Source: Compostimonas suwonensis (lineage in GTDB: Bacteria; Actinomycetota; Actinomycetes; Actinomycetales; Microbacteriaceae). From it: a stretch of DNA of 64,000 nt. The stretch covers positions 248,001 through 312,000 of the forward strand of contig NZ_PGFB01000003.1 of assembly GCF_002797855.1 (NCBI RefSeq), written 5' to 3'. Within the stretch, counting starts at the first letter, position 1. Every line of letters starts with the position of its first letter. This document shows, in pieces, positions 16,092-23,176 of the stretch. Below the pieces are notes generated by a model. The model saw only the letters and a program-made list of their open reading frames with translations, was not told where the DNA came from and did not search any database. The position numbers and the translations under genes are program-made.

Positions 16092-17078
16092 ATGAGCGCT
16101 GATTTTCTGGGTGGGGGCATCATCGTCGCCATCGCCGCGCTCCTGTGGATCGCGTACCTCATGCCCACCTGGTTCCGCCGGCGTCAGTATCTGGCGACCG
16201 AGCGCAACGCCGTGCGGCTGCAGCAGACGCTTCGGGTTCTCGCCGAGACGGCCGAGGTTCCCGACGAGGTCCACGTCGAGACGCGGGCCCGCGAGGTCTC
16301 CGAACAGCAGCGCGCACTGCGCAAGGCCGAGGCCCGCGCGAAGGCCGAGTCCCGTGCAGCAGCGGATGCCGCGGCCGCGGCGAGACTGCGCCTGAACACC
16401 CCTGCTCGTTCCGCGCGTCACCGCCGCACCCTCCGTGCCTGGGCATCCCTCCTGCTGCTCGCGAGCGTCGCCGCCTTCGTCGCCGGCCTCGTGATGCTCA
16501 TGACCGGCGCGCCCGCCTGGCTGCTGCTCGGCTCGCTCGTGACCGGCACCGTCGCGTTCGTCTCGCTCGGCCGCCTCGCCGCCTCCGCGAGGGCGAACCG
16601 GGTCGCGGCCCCCGCGGCGCAGCGCGCCCCGGCGGCGGCCTTCGAGCCCGTGAGCCTCGGCTTCGAGCAGGAGCCGGCCGAAGCTCAGACCTGGACCCCG
16701 CAGCCGTTGCCCAAACCGCTGCACCTGTCGCGCGGAACGGTCGCCGCGGCTGCGATGGCCTCGGCCGACGCCGCCGCGGAGCTGCGCAAGGCCGCGGCCC
16801 TGGCGGCGCTCGAGGAACGCGCGCGCGAGGCCGAACGCTCGGACGGCGCCGTCGCCGCGCCACGACGTCTGCGGCCGGTTCAGCCCGTGCGGCCGATGCA
16901 GCCCCGCGTGGAGCGGCCGGCCGCGGCATCCGCCGCCTCTGTCTCTGCTGCGCCCGTCTCCGCTGCGCCCGCAGCGGTCACGCAGAGCCGCTTCGCGAGC
17001 ATGGGCATCGTCGGCGAGACCGAGCCCGGTATGTCGGATCTCGACGACGTGCTGCGGCGCAGGCGGGTCGCCGGCTAG
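16092..17078 (+). CDS. Conserved membrane protein of unknown function
   Basis: The 328-residue protein has an N-terminal membrane helix (GGGIIVAIAALLWIAYLM, about residues 7-24), a basic stretch (WFRRRQYLATERNAVRLQQ), an Ala/Arg/Glu-rich probable coiled coil (about 50-95), two adjacent hydrophobic segments (about 118-160, with ASLLLLASVAAFVAGLVML) and a long Ala/Pro-rich cytoplasmic tail. It ends with a short motif (GIVGETEPGMSDLDDVLRRR). This pattern is familiar from uncharacterised Microbacteriaceae proteins next to galU and may belong to envelope or division functions, but no family name is supported. It lies directly before tRNA-Ala. Confidence 0.75.
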   Translation: MSADFLGGGIIVAIAALLWIAYLMPTWFRRRQYLATERNAVRLQQTLRVLAETAEVPDEVHVETRAREVSEQQRALRKAEARAKAESRAAADAAAAARLRLNTPARSARHRRTLRAWASLLLLASVAAFVAGLVMLMTGAPAWLLLGSLVTGTVAFVSLGRLAASARANRVAAPAAQRAPAAAFEPVSLGFEQEPAEAQTWTPQPLPKPLHLSRGTVAAAAMASADAAAELRKAAALAALEERAREAERSDGAVAAPRRLRPVQPVRPMQPRVERPAAASAASVSAAPVSAAPAAVTQSRFASMGIVGETEPGMSDLDDVLRRRRVAG

Positions 17079-17156
17079 CCGGTCGGGCTGTCGCGTCGGC
17101 CGTCACCCCCGTGGCCGTCAGGTCCCTCGGCGGCGTGATATTCTTCATAGGCACTT

Positions 17157-17229
17157 GGGGCATTGGCGCAGTTGGTAGCGCGCTTCGTTCGCATCGAAGA
17201 GGTCAGGAGTTCGAATCTCCTATGCTCCA
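17157..17229 (+). tRNA. tRNA-Ala (anticodon CGC)
   Basis: The cloverleaf folds fully: acceptor GGGGCAT / ATGCTCC, D stem GCGC/GCGC with AGTTGGTA loop, anticodon stem CTTCG/CGAAG with loop TTCGCAT (anticodon CGC), 5-nt variable loop and T arm AGGAG-TTCGAAT-CTCCT. It reads codon GCG. CCA is not encoded. An accessory region starts directly after it. Confidence 0.95.
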
Positions 17230-17310
17230 CAATAAGAGGCTTGACTGAAACGGCACCCGCCGCGGAGCCGTCGAAGAGCGAAGCCAGGTCTGTATCGCAC
17301 GTTGTGGGTC

Positions 17311-17358
17311 AAGAACAATGTCTGTCAAGAACAATGTCTGTCTTGAACAATGTGTGTC
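17311..17358. repeat. Three 16-bp direct repeats downstream of tRNA-Ala
   Basis: AAGAACAATGTCTGTC occurs at 17311-17326 and 17327-17342, and a diverged copy TTGAACAATGTGTGTC at 17343-17358. Their AT content differs from the surroundings. They sit 80 nt after the tRNA and 90 nt before the end of the lysR gene, a plausible scar or regulator site at a tRNA-flanking insertion point. No second copy of the tRNA 3' end was seen. Confidence 0.7.
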
Positions 17359-17447
17359 TTGCTGGGGATGGCTCCCCGCCCGAGCGTGGACGCGCTGGGG
17401 CGCGGTCAGGCATGGGCGTCGACAGCCCTCGGCTGTTACGGGGTTCG

Positions 17448-18344
17448 TCAAGCGTGCACGAGGTCGGACGAATGGTCGCTCTCGACGATTTCGAGGAGAA
17501 GCGAGGCCGATGCCTCAGCCTGGGTGGATGTGATCGCGGAGACGATCCATTCGGGTGTCGAGGCGGCGGGCAGATGAATAGTGGCAAGGCCCGTGGCTTG
17601 AGGTTTGGCCGCGACGTGCTGTGGGACGAGAGCAATGCCGAGGCCGCGGTGAATCAGGTCGAGGAGGGTGTGGATGTCATCGACGGTGCATCGCACCCGT
17701 CGTGCAACCGCGTGGGTCGCACACGCGGCATCGTTGAGGGAACGCACGCCCCAGGTTTCGCGGAAGTCGATGAAGTCGCGGTCGCGCAACTGCTCCCATT
17801 CCGCCTCGGGTGCGGCGGCGAGCGGATGGTCCGGTGGGGTCAGGAGGACCACGGGGCGGCGTCCCAGCTCGACGCTGTTGGCTGTCGCGAGGTGCTCGGT
17901 GGTCGCGACGAACGCGACATCCAGCTCCCCGGCCCTGACGTGACTGACGAGGTCGTGGGAGCCGGCTTGAGTGAAGTGGATGTCCACCAGCGGGTACCGG
18001 CGGTGGAACCGTTCCAGCAGCGGCGGGACATCGATCACGCCGAGACACTGTTCCGCTCCGACCCGGAGCCGCCCCGAGGGCGAGTTGGTCGCGCGGACGA
18101 CCGCATCACGGCCCGCTGTCAGCTGGGCGAGGGCGGCGCGGGCGAAGGGGAGCAGCGCGAGTCCGGCGTCGGTGGGATCGACCCGGCGGGTGGTGCGGGT
18201 GAACAACGGGGTGCCGAGTTCGTCCTCGAGACTGCGGATCGCAGCTGACAGCCCCGACTGCGACACTCCGCACACGGCTGCCGCTCGGGTGAATTGCTGC
18301 TCGTCGGCGAGGGCGATCAGGTACTCCATCTGACGCACATCCAT
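17448..18344 (-). CDS. LysR-family transcriptional regulator
   Basis: The 298-residue protein has the LysR winged HTH at residues 1-60 (MDVRQMEYLIALADEQQFTR, then GVSQSGLSAAIRSLEDELG) and a periplasmic-binding-like effector domain (about 90-290; GRLRVGAEQCLGVIDVPPLL begins it). ATG 18344 is the family start; the longer frame adds an unrelated N-terminus from the divergent promoter region. It is divergent from an aldo-keto reductase pair, with 103 bp between, the classic layout for a LysR activator and its target genes. The effector is unknown, though a redox-active or carbonyl compound would fit the targets. Confidence 0.9.
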   Translation of the reverse strand: MDVRQMEYLIALADEQQFTRAAAVCGVSQSGLSAAIRSLEDELGTPLFTRTTRRVDPTDAGLALLPFARAALAQLTAGRDAVVRATNSPSGRLRVGAEQCLGVIDVPPLLERFHRRYPLVDIHFTQAGSHDLVSHVRAGELDVAFVATTEHLATANSVELGRRPVVLLTPPDHPLAAAPEAEWEQLRDRDFIDFRETWGVRSLNDAACATHAVARRVRCTVDDIHTLLDLIHRGLGIALVPQHVAAKPQATGLATIHLPAASTPEWIVSAITSTQAEASASLLLEIVESDHSSDLVHA

Positions 18345-18447
18345 TGATCTACTCCGCTTCTGGATTGCATGACTGTCACTTGTTTTACTTCTAGTCCGTC
18401 GATCCCTAGCGTAGAAGCACATCCCCGTTTCGACGAAAGGCATCTTT
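18345..18447. promoter_or_regulatory. Divergent LysR / aldo-keto reductase promoter region
   Basis: The 103-bp region is AT-richer than its neighbours and contains CTTCTAGTCC ... CTAGCGTAGAAG, an imperfect interrupted dyad that could be the LysR binding site. I cannot fix -35/-10 elements with confidence. Confidence 0.4.
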
Positions 18448-19314
18448 GTGCAGCAGCGCACCATCGGAAACCGAGCTGTCAGCGCGATCGGATTCGGCGG
18501 GATGCCGATCTCGATCGAAGGACGGCCCGACGAGGCGAGGGCGATCTCCACGATCCACGCCGCCCTCGATGCCGGTGTGACACTCATCGACACCGCCGAC
18601 GCGTACCACCGTGACGCGGCTGAGGTGGGTCACAACGAAGAGCTCATCGCCCGAGCGCTCCGTTCCTACGGGCACGACACGAGCGATGTGCTCGTGGCCA
18701 CCAAGGGAGGGCACCTCCGGCCCGGTGACGGCTCCTGGACCGTGAACGGTGATCCGGAGTACCTGAAGCGAGCGGCGAAGGCCTCCGCGCGCCGTCTCGG
18801 CGTCGACGCGATCGGTCTGTACCAGTTCCACCGGCCCGACCCCGGCATCCCTTACGCCGACTCGGTGGGTGCGCTTCGGGATCTGCTCGACGAGGGCGCG
18901 ATCGTCATGGCGGGTATCTCGAATGCGACGGTGGCGCAGATCGACCTGGCCAACGAGGTGCTGGGCGGCCGGTTGGCGTCGGTGCAGAACCAGTTCTCGC
19001 CCGCGTTCCGCTCAAGCCTCGACGAGCTGCGGCACTGCGCCAAGCTGGGCATCGCGTTCCTGCCGTGGTCGCCGCTGGGCGGCATTGGCCGCGCCGCGGC
19101 CGTCGGCGAACACCATGCCGCGTTCCAGGACGTCGCCACGAAGCACGGTGTGAGCCCGCAGCAGGTGACGTTGGCGTGGGAGCTGGCGCTTGCCCCGGTG
19201 GTCATCCCGATTCCGGGGGCATCACGGCCGTCGAGCGTCGAGGACTCCGTGCAAGCGGTGGACCTGAAACTCTCCGACGAGGAAATCGCCACCTTGTCGG
19301 ACGCAACCGCATAG
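18448..19314 (+). CDS. Aldo-keto reductase family protein
   Basis: The 288-residue TIM-barrel oxidoreductase shows the AKR catalytic residues: Asp in DTADAY, Tyr in the same motif, and Lys in VATKGG; a YQFHRPDP segment carries the His position. It should reduce aldehydes or ketones with NADPH. The start is GTG 18448, with GAAAGG about 5 nt upstream. It is followed after 30 nt by a second reductase with a similar GAAAGGAC ribosome site, so the two form an operon, divergent from and probably controlled by the LysR gene. Substrate unknown. Confidence 0.88.
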   Translation: MQQRTIGNRAVSAIGFGGMPISIEGRPDEARAISTIHAALDAGVTLIDTADAYHRDAAEVGHNEELIARALRSYGHDTSDVLVATKGGHLRPGDGSWTVNGDPEYLKRAAKASARRLGVDAIGLYQFHRPDPGIPYADSVGALRDLLDEGAIVMAGISNATVAQIDLANEVLGGRLASVQNQFSPAFRSSLDELRHCAKLGIAFLPWSPLGGIGRAAAVGEHHAAFQDVATKHGVSPQQVTLAWELALAPVVIPIPGASRPSSVEDSVQAVDLKLSDEEIATLSDATA

Positions 19315-19344
19315 CCCGCACCGTCTTCGAAAGGACAAATCACT

Positions 19345-20280
19345 GTGAAGACCTTCACCCTGCCCGGCACCGAGATCGTCGCCCCTAATGTCATCCTCGG
19401 TCTCATGCGCATTGCTGACAAGACCGACGACGAAGTCCAGGAGCTCGTGCGGACGGCCCGCGACGCGGGCATCGACTTCGTCGATCACGCCGATGTCTAC
19501 GGCACCGAGCTGCACGGCTGCGAGCGCCGCTTCGCCGAAGCGATGCAGTTGACCCCCTCGCAGCGTGACGAGATCACGATCCAGACCAAAGCGGGAATCG
19601 TGCGGGAGGGTCCGTACTTTGACTTCTCCTACGAGCACATCATCGAATCGGTCAACGGATCGCTGACCGCCCTGCAGACCGACCGGATCGACATTCTGCT
19701 GCTGCACCGCCCCGACGCCCTCGTCGAGCCCGAGGACGTCGCGCGCGCTTTCGATGAACTCGAATCCGCCGGGAAGGTGCGCGCCTTCGGGGTATCGAAC
19801 CACACACCGCGTCAGATCGACCTCCTGCGGAAGCACGTGCGTCAGCCGATCGTCGCCAACCAGCTTCAGCTGTCGATCACCCACGAGCCGATCATCGCCC
19901 AGGGTGTCTCGGCGAACATGCTCGACGAACCCCAGTCCATCACCCGCGACGGCGGCGGCATCCTCGACTACTGCCGGCTGCACGACATCACCATCCAGGC
20001 CTGGTCGCCCTTCCAGGCGGGATTCTTCAACGGCGTCTTCCTCGGAAACCCCGATTATCCGGACCTCAACACGGTCATCGACCGGCTCGCCGCGAAGTAC
20101 GACGTGCCGGCGATCGCGATCGCGACCGCGTGGCTCACCCGTCATCCCGCCCAGATGCAGGTCGTGCTGGGCACCACCAGCCCCGAACGGGTCGCCGGTG
20201 CCGCGCAAGGCTCCGAGATCCCGCTCACCCGTCCCGAATGGTACGAGCTATTTCGCGCCGCGGGGCACCGCGTCCCGTAA
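19345..20280 (+). CDS. Aldo-keto reductase, YdhF-like
   Basis: The 311-residue protein resembles YdhF-type oxidoreductases: early Arg in GLMRIADKT, DFVDHADVYG with the catalytic Asp/Tyr, IQTKAGIV with Lys, and LLLHRPDALVEPEDVARAFD with the His. FGVSNHTPRQIDLL is the usual barrel strand. The start is GTG 19345 with GAAAGGAC upstream. It is the second gene of the LysR-linked operon. The stop is 21 nt from the convergent tetR stop. NADPH-dependent carbonyl reduction is expected from the family; the natural substrate is not known. Confidence 0.88.
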   Translation: MKTFTLPGTEIVAPNVILGLMRIADKTDDEVQELVRTARDAGIDFVDHADVYGTELHGCERRFAEAMQLTPSQRDEITIQTKAGIVREGPYFDFSYEHIIESVNGSLTALQTDRIDILLLHRPDALVEPEDVARAFDELESAGKVRAFGVSNHTPRQIDLLRKHVRQPIVANQLQLSITHEPIIAQGVSANMLDEPQSITRDGGGILDYCRLHDITIQAWSPFQAGFFNGVFLGNPDYPDLNTVIDRLAAKYDVPAIAIATAWLTRHPAQMQVVLGTTSPERVAGAAQGSEIPLTRPEWYELFRAAGHRVP

Positions 20281-20301
20281 GGCTCTCACCTCCTCGCGGG
20301 T

Positions 20302-20925
20302 TCATGGGCGTGTGGTGATGCCCTCGAAGAGGTTGTCGATGAGCGCGTCGGCGAAGGCGAAATCGACGGGTTCGTCCGGGATGAGGAGCCGGTGATACAC
20401 GGAACCCCAGAGCTGATCGACGAGGACTCCTGTGTTCACGGTGGAGCGGATCTGTCCGGCGTCCTGTGCACGCTGGAATCGTTCCGTTGCGAGTTCGCGT
20501 CGTTGGGATGAGTAGCGACGGCGGTACTCGGCGGCGAGATCCTTGTCGGTTTGGGAATAGCCGATGAGCTCGGTCAGCAGGCGTCCGGCGGGGGTCGTGG
20601 TCATAAGCTCGACGAAGTGGTGCAGTTGCGTGGTGATGTCGGCTCGGATGTCGCCGGTGTCGGGGAAGGCGAGCGTGTCCTCGACGGCGTGGAAGTAGCC
20701 GTCGAGCGCGAGGGCGCCGACGGAGGGCCACCACTTGTAAAGCGTGGTCTTGCTGACACCGGCCTCACGGGCGATTCGTTCGAAGGTGAGGTCGGCGAGA
20801 CCCTCGGTGAGCAGAAGGCCGCCTACGGTGTGCATCACGTCGGTGCGTACTTCGTCGGCCGGTCGTCGACCGCGCCCTCGTCGAGTCGATTGGCTTTCCG
20901 CGGCTGTGATCGTGCTTCTGGTCAT
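20302..20925 (-). CDS. TetR-family transcriptional regulator
   Basis: The 207-residue protein has an N-terminal TetR HTH (residues about 20-65; GLADLTFERIAREAGVSKTT then LYKWWPSV) and a C-terminal ligand domain of the type found in TetR_C_11/C_16 families (ELIGYSQTDKDLAAEYRRRY). ATG 20925 is chosen because AAGGAG lies 5 nt upstream. It is the last gene of the minus-strand operon SDR-SDR-TetR, and two TetR-like operators lie in the operon promoter at 22744-22788, so autoregulation is likely. The inducer is presumably a substrate of the reductases. Confidence 0.9.
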   Translation of the reverse strand: MTRSTITAAESQSTRRGRGRRPADEVRTDVMHTVGGLLLTEGLADLTFERIAREAGVSKTTLYKWWPSVGALALDGYFHAVEDTLAFPDTGDIRADITTQLHHFVELMTTTPAGRLLTELIGYSQTDKDLAAEYRRRYSSQRRELATERFQRAQDAGQIRSTVNTGVLVDQLWGSVYHRLLIPDEPVDFAFADALIDNLFEGITTRP

Positions 20926-21029
20926 GGGGCTCCTTGAGCTGATGGTGAGTCGAGCGATGAGCCCGTCGCGGAGTTCGACGTGCACGGGCCCGGCGCCGCG
21001 GGCGTTTCCGCCCCCGGCACGCAGTGTCG

Positions 21030-21923
21030 CTACTTGCTGACGGTGAGCAGGTCGGCGAGGTCGACGCGGGTGAGGAACTCGCGGCGAATGCGGTCGGCGA
21101 CGTCGGAGACTTCCTCGGAACCGTCGTTGGCCGGGTCGATGTGCACCCGGTATGGGCGGGTGCCTTCGGGCAGCGCGACGATGCGGGCGATCTCGTCGGA
21201 GACCTCTGATGCGTCAGTGCCTTCGGGGGCGAGAGCGGCGAGCTTGCCGGCGACCTGCTCCATGAGGCCTGCGTACTTGGTCTCGTACTCGGCTTCGACC
21301 CGGGTGTCGGCGGGGTGGCCGGAGTGGGCGAAGTGGTTGGTTCCGCTCGTGAATGAGCCGGGGACCACGATCGAGGTCTCCACGCCCCAGCGGGCGAGCT
21401 CGTCGGCGTAGGACACGGCGAGAGAGTCCATGGCGGACTTGGCAGCGAAGTACGGGGCGAGGTACGGCGGAGTGCCGCCCTTGACGCTCGAGCTGGAAAC
21501 CCACAGAACGAGGCCCTTGCCGGCCCTGCGCAAGTGCGGGAGCGCGGCGCGGTTCACCCGTTGGGTGGAGAGCACGTTCACGTTGTACAGCTCGGCGAGC
21601 TGCTCCGGGGTGAATGCCTCGGCGGGGCCGGTGACCATGTGGCCGGCGTTGTGGATGAGGATGTCGATGCGTCCGTGCTCGGCGATCACCTGAGCGATGG
21701 CCTGGTCGACGGACTCTTGTGAGTTGACATCCATCTCGACCGCGCGGAGGTCCACGGAATGCGCTGCTGAGTAGTCGGCCGCAGCCTGGACTTGCGGCGC
21801 GTTGCGGCCCGTGGTCTCGCGCATACCGGCGTAGACGGTGTTGCCGCTGTCTGCGAGAGCGCGGGCGGTGAGGGCGCCGAAGCCGCTGGAGGCTCCGGTG
21901 ATGACGACGATGTTGGTGCTCAT
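21030..21923 (-). CDS. SDR-family oxidoreductase
   Basis: The 297-residue short-chain dehydrogenase has the NAD(P)-binding motif TGASSGFG (residues about 9-16), NAG (in LIHNAGHM), a catalytic Ser region (WVSSSSVKGG) and Y-F-A-A-K (YxxxK). The acceptor domain is longer than in classical 250-residue SDRs, as in the family that includes YbbO-like and KDSR-like reductases. An AAGGAG site precedes the ATG. It is the second gene of the operon under the TetR operators. The substrate is not predictable. Confidence 0.88.
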   Translation of the reverse strand: MSTNIVVITGASSGFGALTARALADSGNTVYAGMRETTGRNAPQVQAAADYSAAHSVDLRAVEMDVNSQESVDQAIAQVIAEHGRIDILIHNAGHMVTGPAEAFTPEQLAELYNVNVLSTQRVNRAALPHLRRAGKGLVLWVSSSSVKGGTPPYLAPYFAAKSAMDSLAVSYADELARWGVETSIVVPGSFTSGTNHFAHSGHPADTRVEAEYETKYAGLMEQVAGKLAALAPEGTDASEVSDEIARIVALPEGTRPYRVHIDPANDGSEEVSDVADRIRREFLTRVDLADLLTVSK

Positions 21924-21975
21924 GATGGTCTTCTCCTTGCTGATCGGCTGATTGTGACGAGCGGCTGGCGCGGGG

Positions 21976-22719
21976 TCAGGCCATGCCGCCGTTGGTGAAG
22001 ATGGTCTGTCCGTTGACCCAGCGGGCGGGGCCGGCGAGGAAGGCGACGGTCTCGGCGATGTCCTCGGGCTGGCCGAGTCGCTCGAGTGGGGCCATCTTCG
22101 TGAGGCGTTCGATCGTGGCCTCGTCTTTGCCGTCCAGGAACAGCGGTGTCGCGGTCGGGCCGGGGGCGACGGCGTTGACGGTGATGTCTTTGCCGCGCAG
22201 CTCGCGCGCCAGGATGAGGGTGAGCGCTTCGACGGCGGCTTTGCTTGCCGCGTAGGCTCCGTAGCTCGGCAGTTCGGTGCGGGTGATGGAGGTCGAGAAG
22301 TTGATGATCGCGCCGCCTGTGCGGACCCGGTTCGCAGCCAGTTGTGAGACGACGAACGAGCCGCGGATGTTGGTGCGGTGCATCCGGTCGAGATCGTCGA
22401 GGCTCAGCGTCGCGATGGGGGACAGGAGCATGATGCCGGCGGTGTTGACGACGACGTCGATGCCGCCGAACGCGGTCTCCGTCTGGTCGAATGCGGCCTG
22501 CATGGCGTTTTCGTCGGCGACGTCGCCACCGATCGCGATCGCGGACCCGCCGCTCGCAGCGATCTTCTCGACCAGGGTCTCGGCCTTGGCCTTGTTGCCT
22601 GCATAGTGAACGGCCACCGAGTAGCCGTCTGCGATCAGTCGCTCGACGACGGCCTGACCGATGCCTCCGGAGCCACCCGTGACCAGGGCGACGCGACCGG
22701 TAGTTGTTGATGTGCTCAT
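21976..22719 (-). CDS. SDR-family oxidoreductase
   Basis: The 247-residue classical SDR has TGGSGGIG (cofactor binding), NTAGIM (stabilising NAG variant), FSTSIT (catalytic Ser) and YAASK (YxxxK), and ends with the usual GQTIFTNGGMA. Length matches the family. An excellent GGAGG ribosome site lies before the ATG. It is the first gene of the SDR-SDR-TetR operon. The role is NAD(P)H-dependent oxidation or reduction of a small alcohol or ketone; the substrate is unknown. Confidence 0.9.
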   Translation of the reverse strand: MSTSTTTGRVALVTGGSGGIGQAVVERLIADGYSVAVHYAGNKAKAETLVEKIAASGGSAIAIGGDVADENAMQAAFDQTETAFGGIDVVVNTAGIMLLSPIATLSLDDLDRMHRTNIRGSFVVSQLAANRVRTGGAIINFSTSITRTELPSYGAYAASKAAVEALTLILARELRGKDITVNAVAPGPTATPLFLDGKDEATIERLTKMAPLERLGQPEDIAETVAFLAGPARWVNGQTIFTNGGMA

Positions 22720-22743
22720 AAGATCCTCCGTGAGATATATAAA

Positions 22744-22788
22744 ATGAACGCTAAGTCCATATAAGCATAAAATGAACGACCTGTCTAT
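22744..22788 (-). promoter_or_regulatory. Promoter with two TetR-type operators
   Basis: Two 17-bp imperfect dyads start 28 bp apart: ATGAACGCTAAGTCCAT (22744-22760) and ATGAACGACCTGTCTAT (22772-22788). On the minus strand a -35 TAGACA (22782-22787) lies in the upstream site, then 17 bp, then a -10 TTATAT (22759-22764) that touches the downstream site. A bound TetR dimer at each site would block RNA polymerase. The patch is strikingly AT-rich. Confidence 0.65.
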
Positions 22789-22884
22789 ATCTAGCTCAGG
22801 CTTTCTGTGAGCTTGGCGGCAGCAGGAGCTCCACGACCTCCGCTCTTGTGCTGCCGGTGGGTCAGTCGTCGTGAGCAGCGGCGG

Positions 22885-23083
22885 TCACGGCCGTTTCAGC
22901 TGCCAACTGGCGAGGATGCGGATCGCGTCTGCGGAGGGTGCGTCTTTCTTGGCGGTGTAGAGGAACATCTGCTGGTCGGGCTCCGGCGCGCGACGTTCGT
23001 CCCGCACCTCGGCGATGCGGGTCTCGACGGCCGCGCCGAAGAGAGCGTCCCGGCTGCCGAAGTGGCGGAGCGCGCTCGTGCCC
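22885..23083 (-). pseudogene. TetR regulator relic (N-terminus missing)
   Basis: A 64-codon open stretch ending in TGA at 22885-22887 reads TSALRHFGSRDALFGAAVET, then RIAEVRDERRAPEPDQQMFL. The RHFGSRDALF segment is the end of a TetR HTH. An in-frame TGA lies just upstream, next to the palindrome at 23101, and no start exists, so it is a truncated remnant whose 5' part was lost where the palindrome now begins. Confidence 0.55.
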
Positions 23084-23100
23084 GATCAAGGCTCATCCCC

Positions 23101-23158
23101 CGAGTGGACGCAAATGGGCAGTGCGGGATGGCTCGCACTCCCCATTTGCGTCCACTCG
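23101..23158. repeat. Long inverted repeat (25-bp arms)
   Basis: Positions 23101-23125 pair with 23134-23158 (core GAGTGGACGCAAATGGG) with one mismatch and an 8-nt loop. It lies 18 bp after the stop of the minus-strand adhesin gene and at the broken end of the TetR relic. It may serve as a terminator. Confidence 0.85.
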
Positions 23159-23176
23159 CGGGTTTGAGGATCCTCG

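Noticed and set aside
17311-17358. LexA/SOS boxes
   Set aside because: The repeats contain GAACA but no properly spaced TGTTC partner, so the actinobacterial SOS consensus is not met.
22896-23138. 80-codon minus-strand frame as a real small gene
   Set aside because: It is Arg/Ser/Pro-rich, runs through the palindrome arm and is out of frame with the TetR-like remnant, which has the better protein signal.
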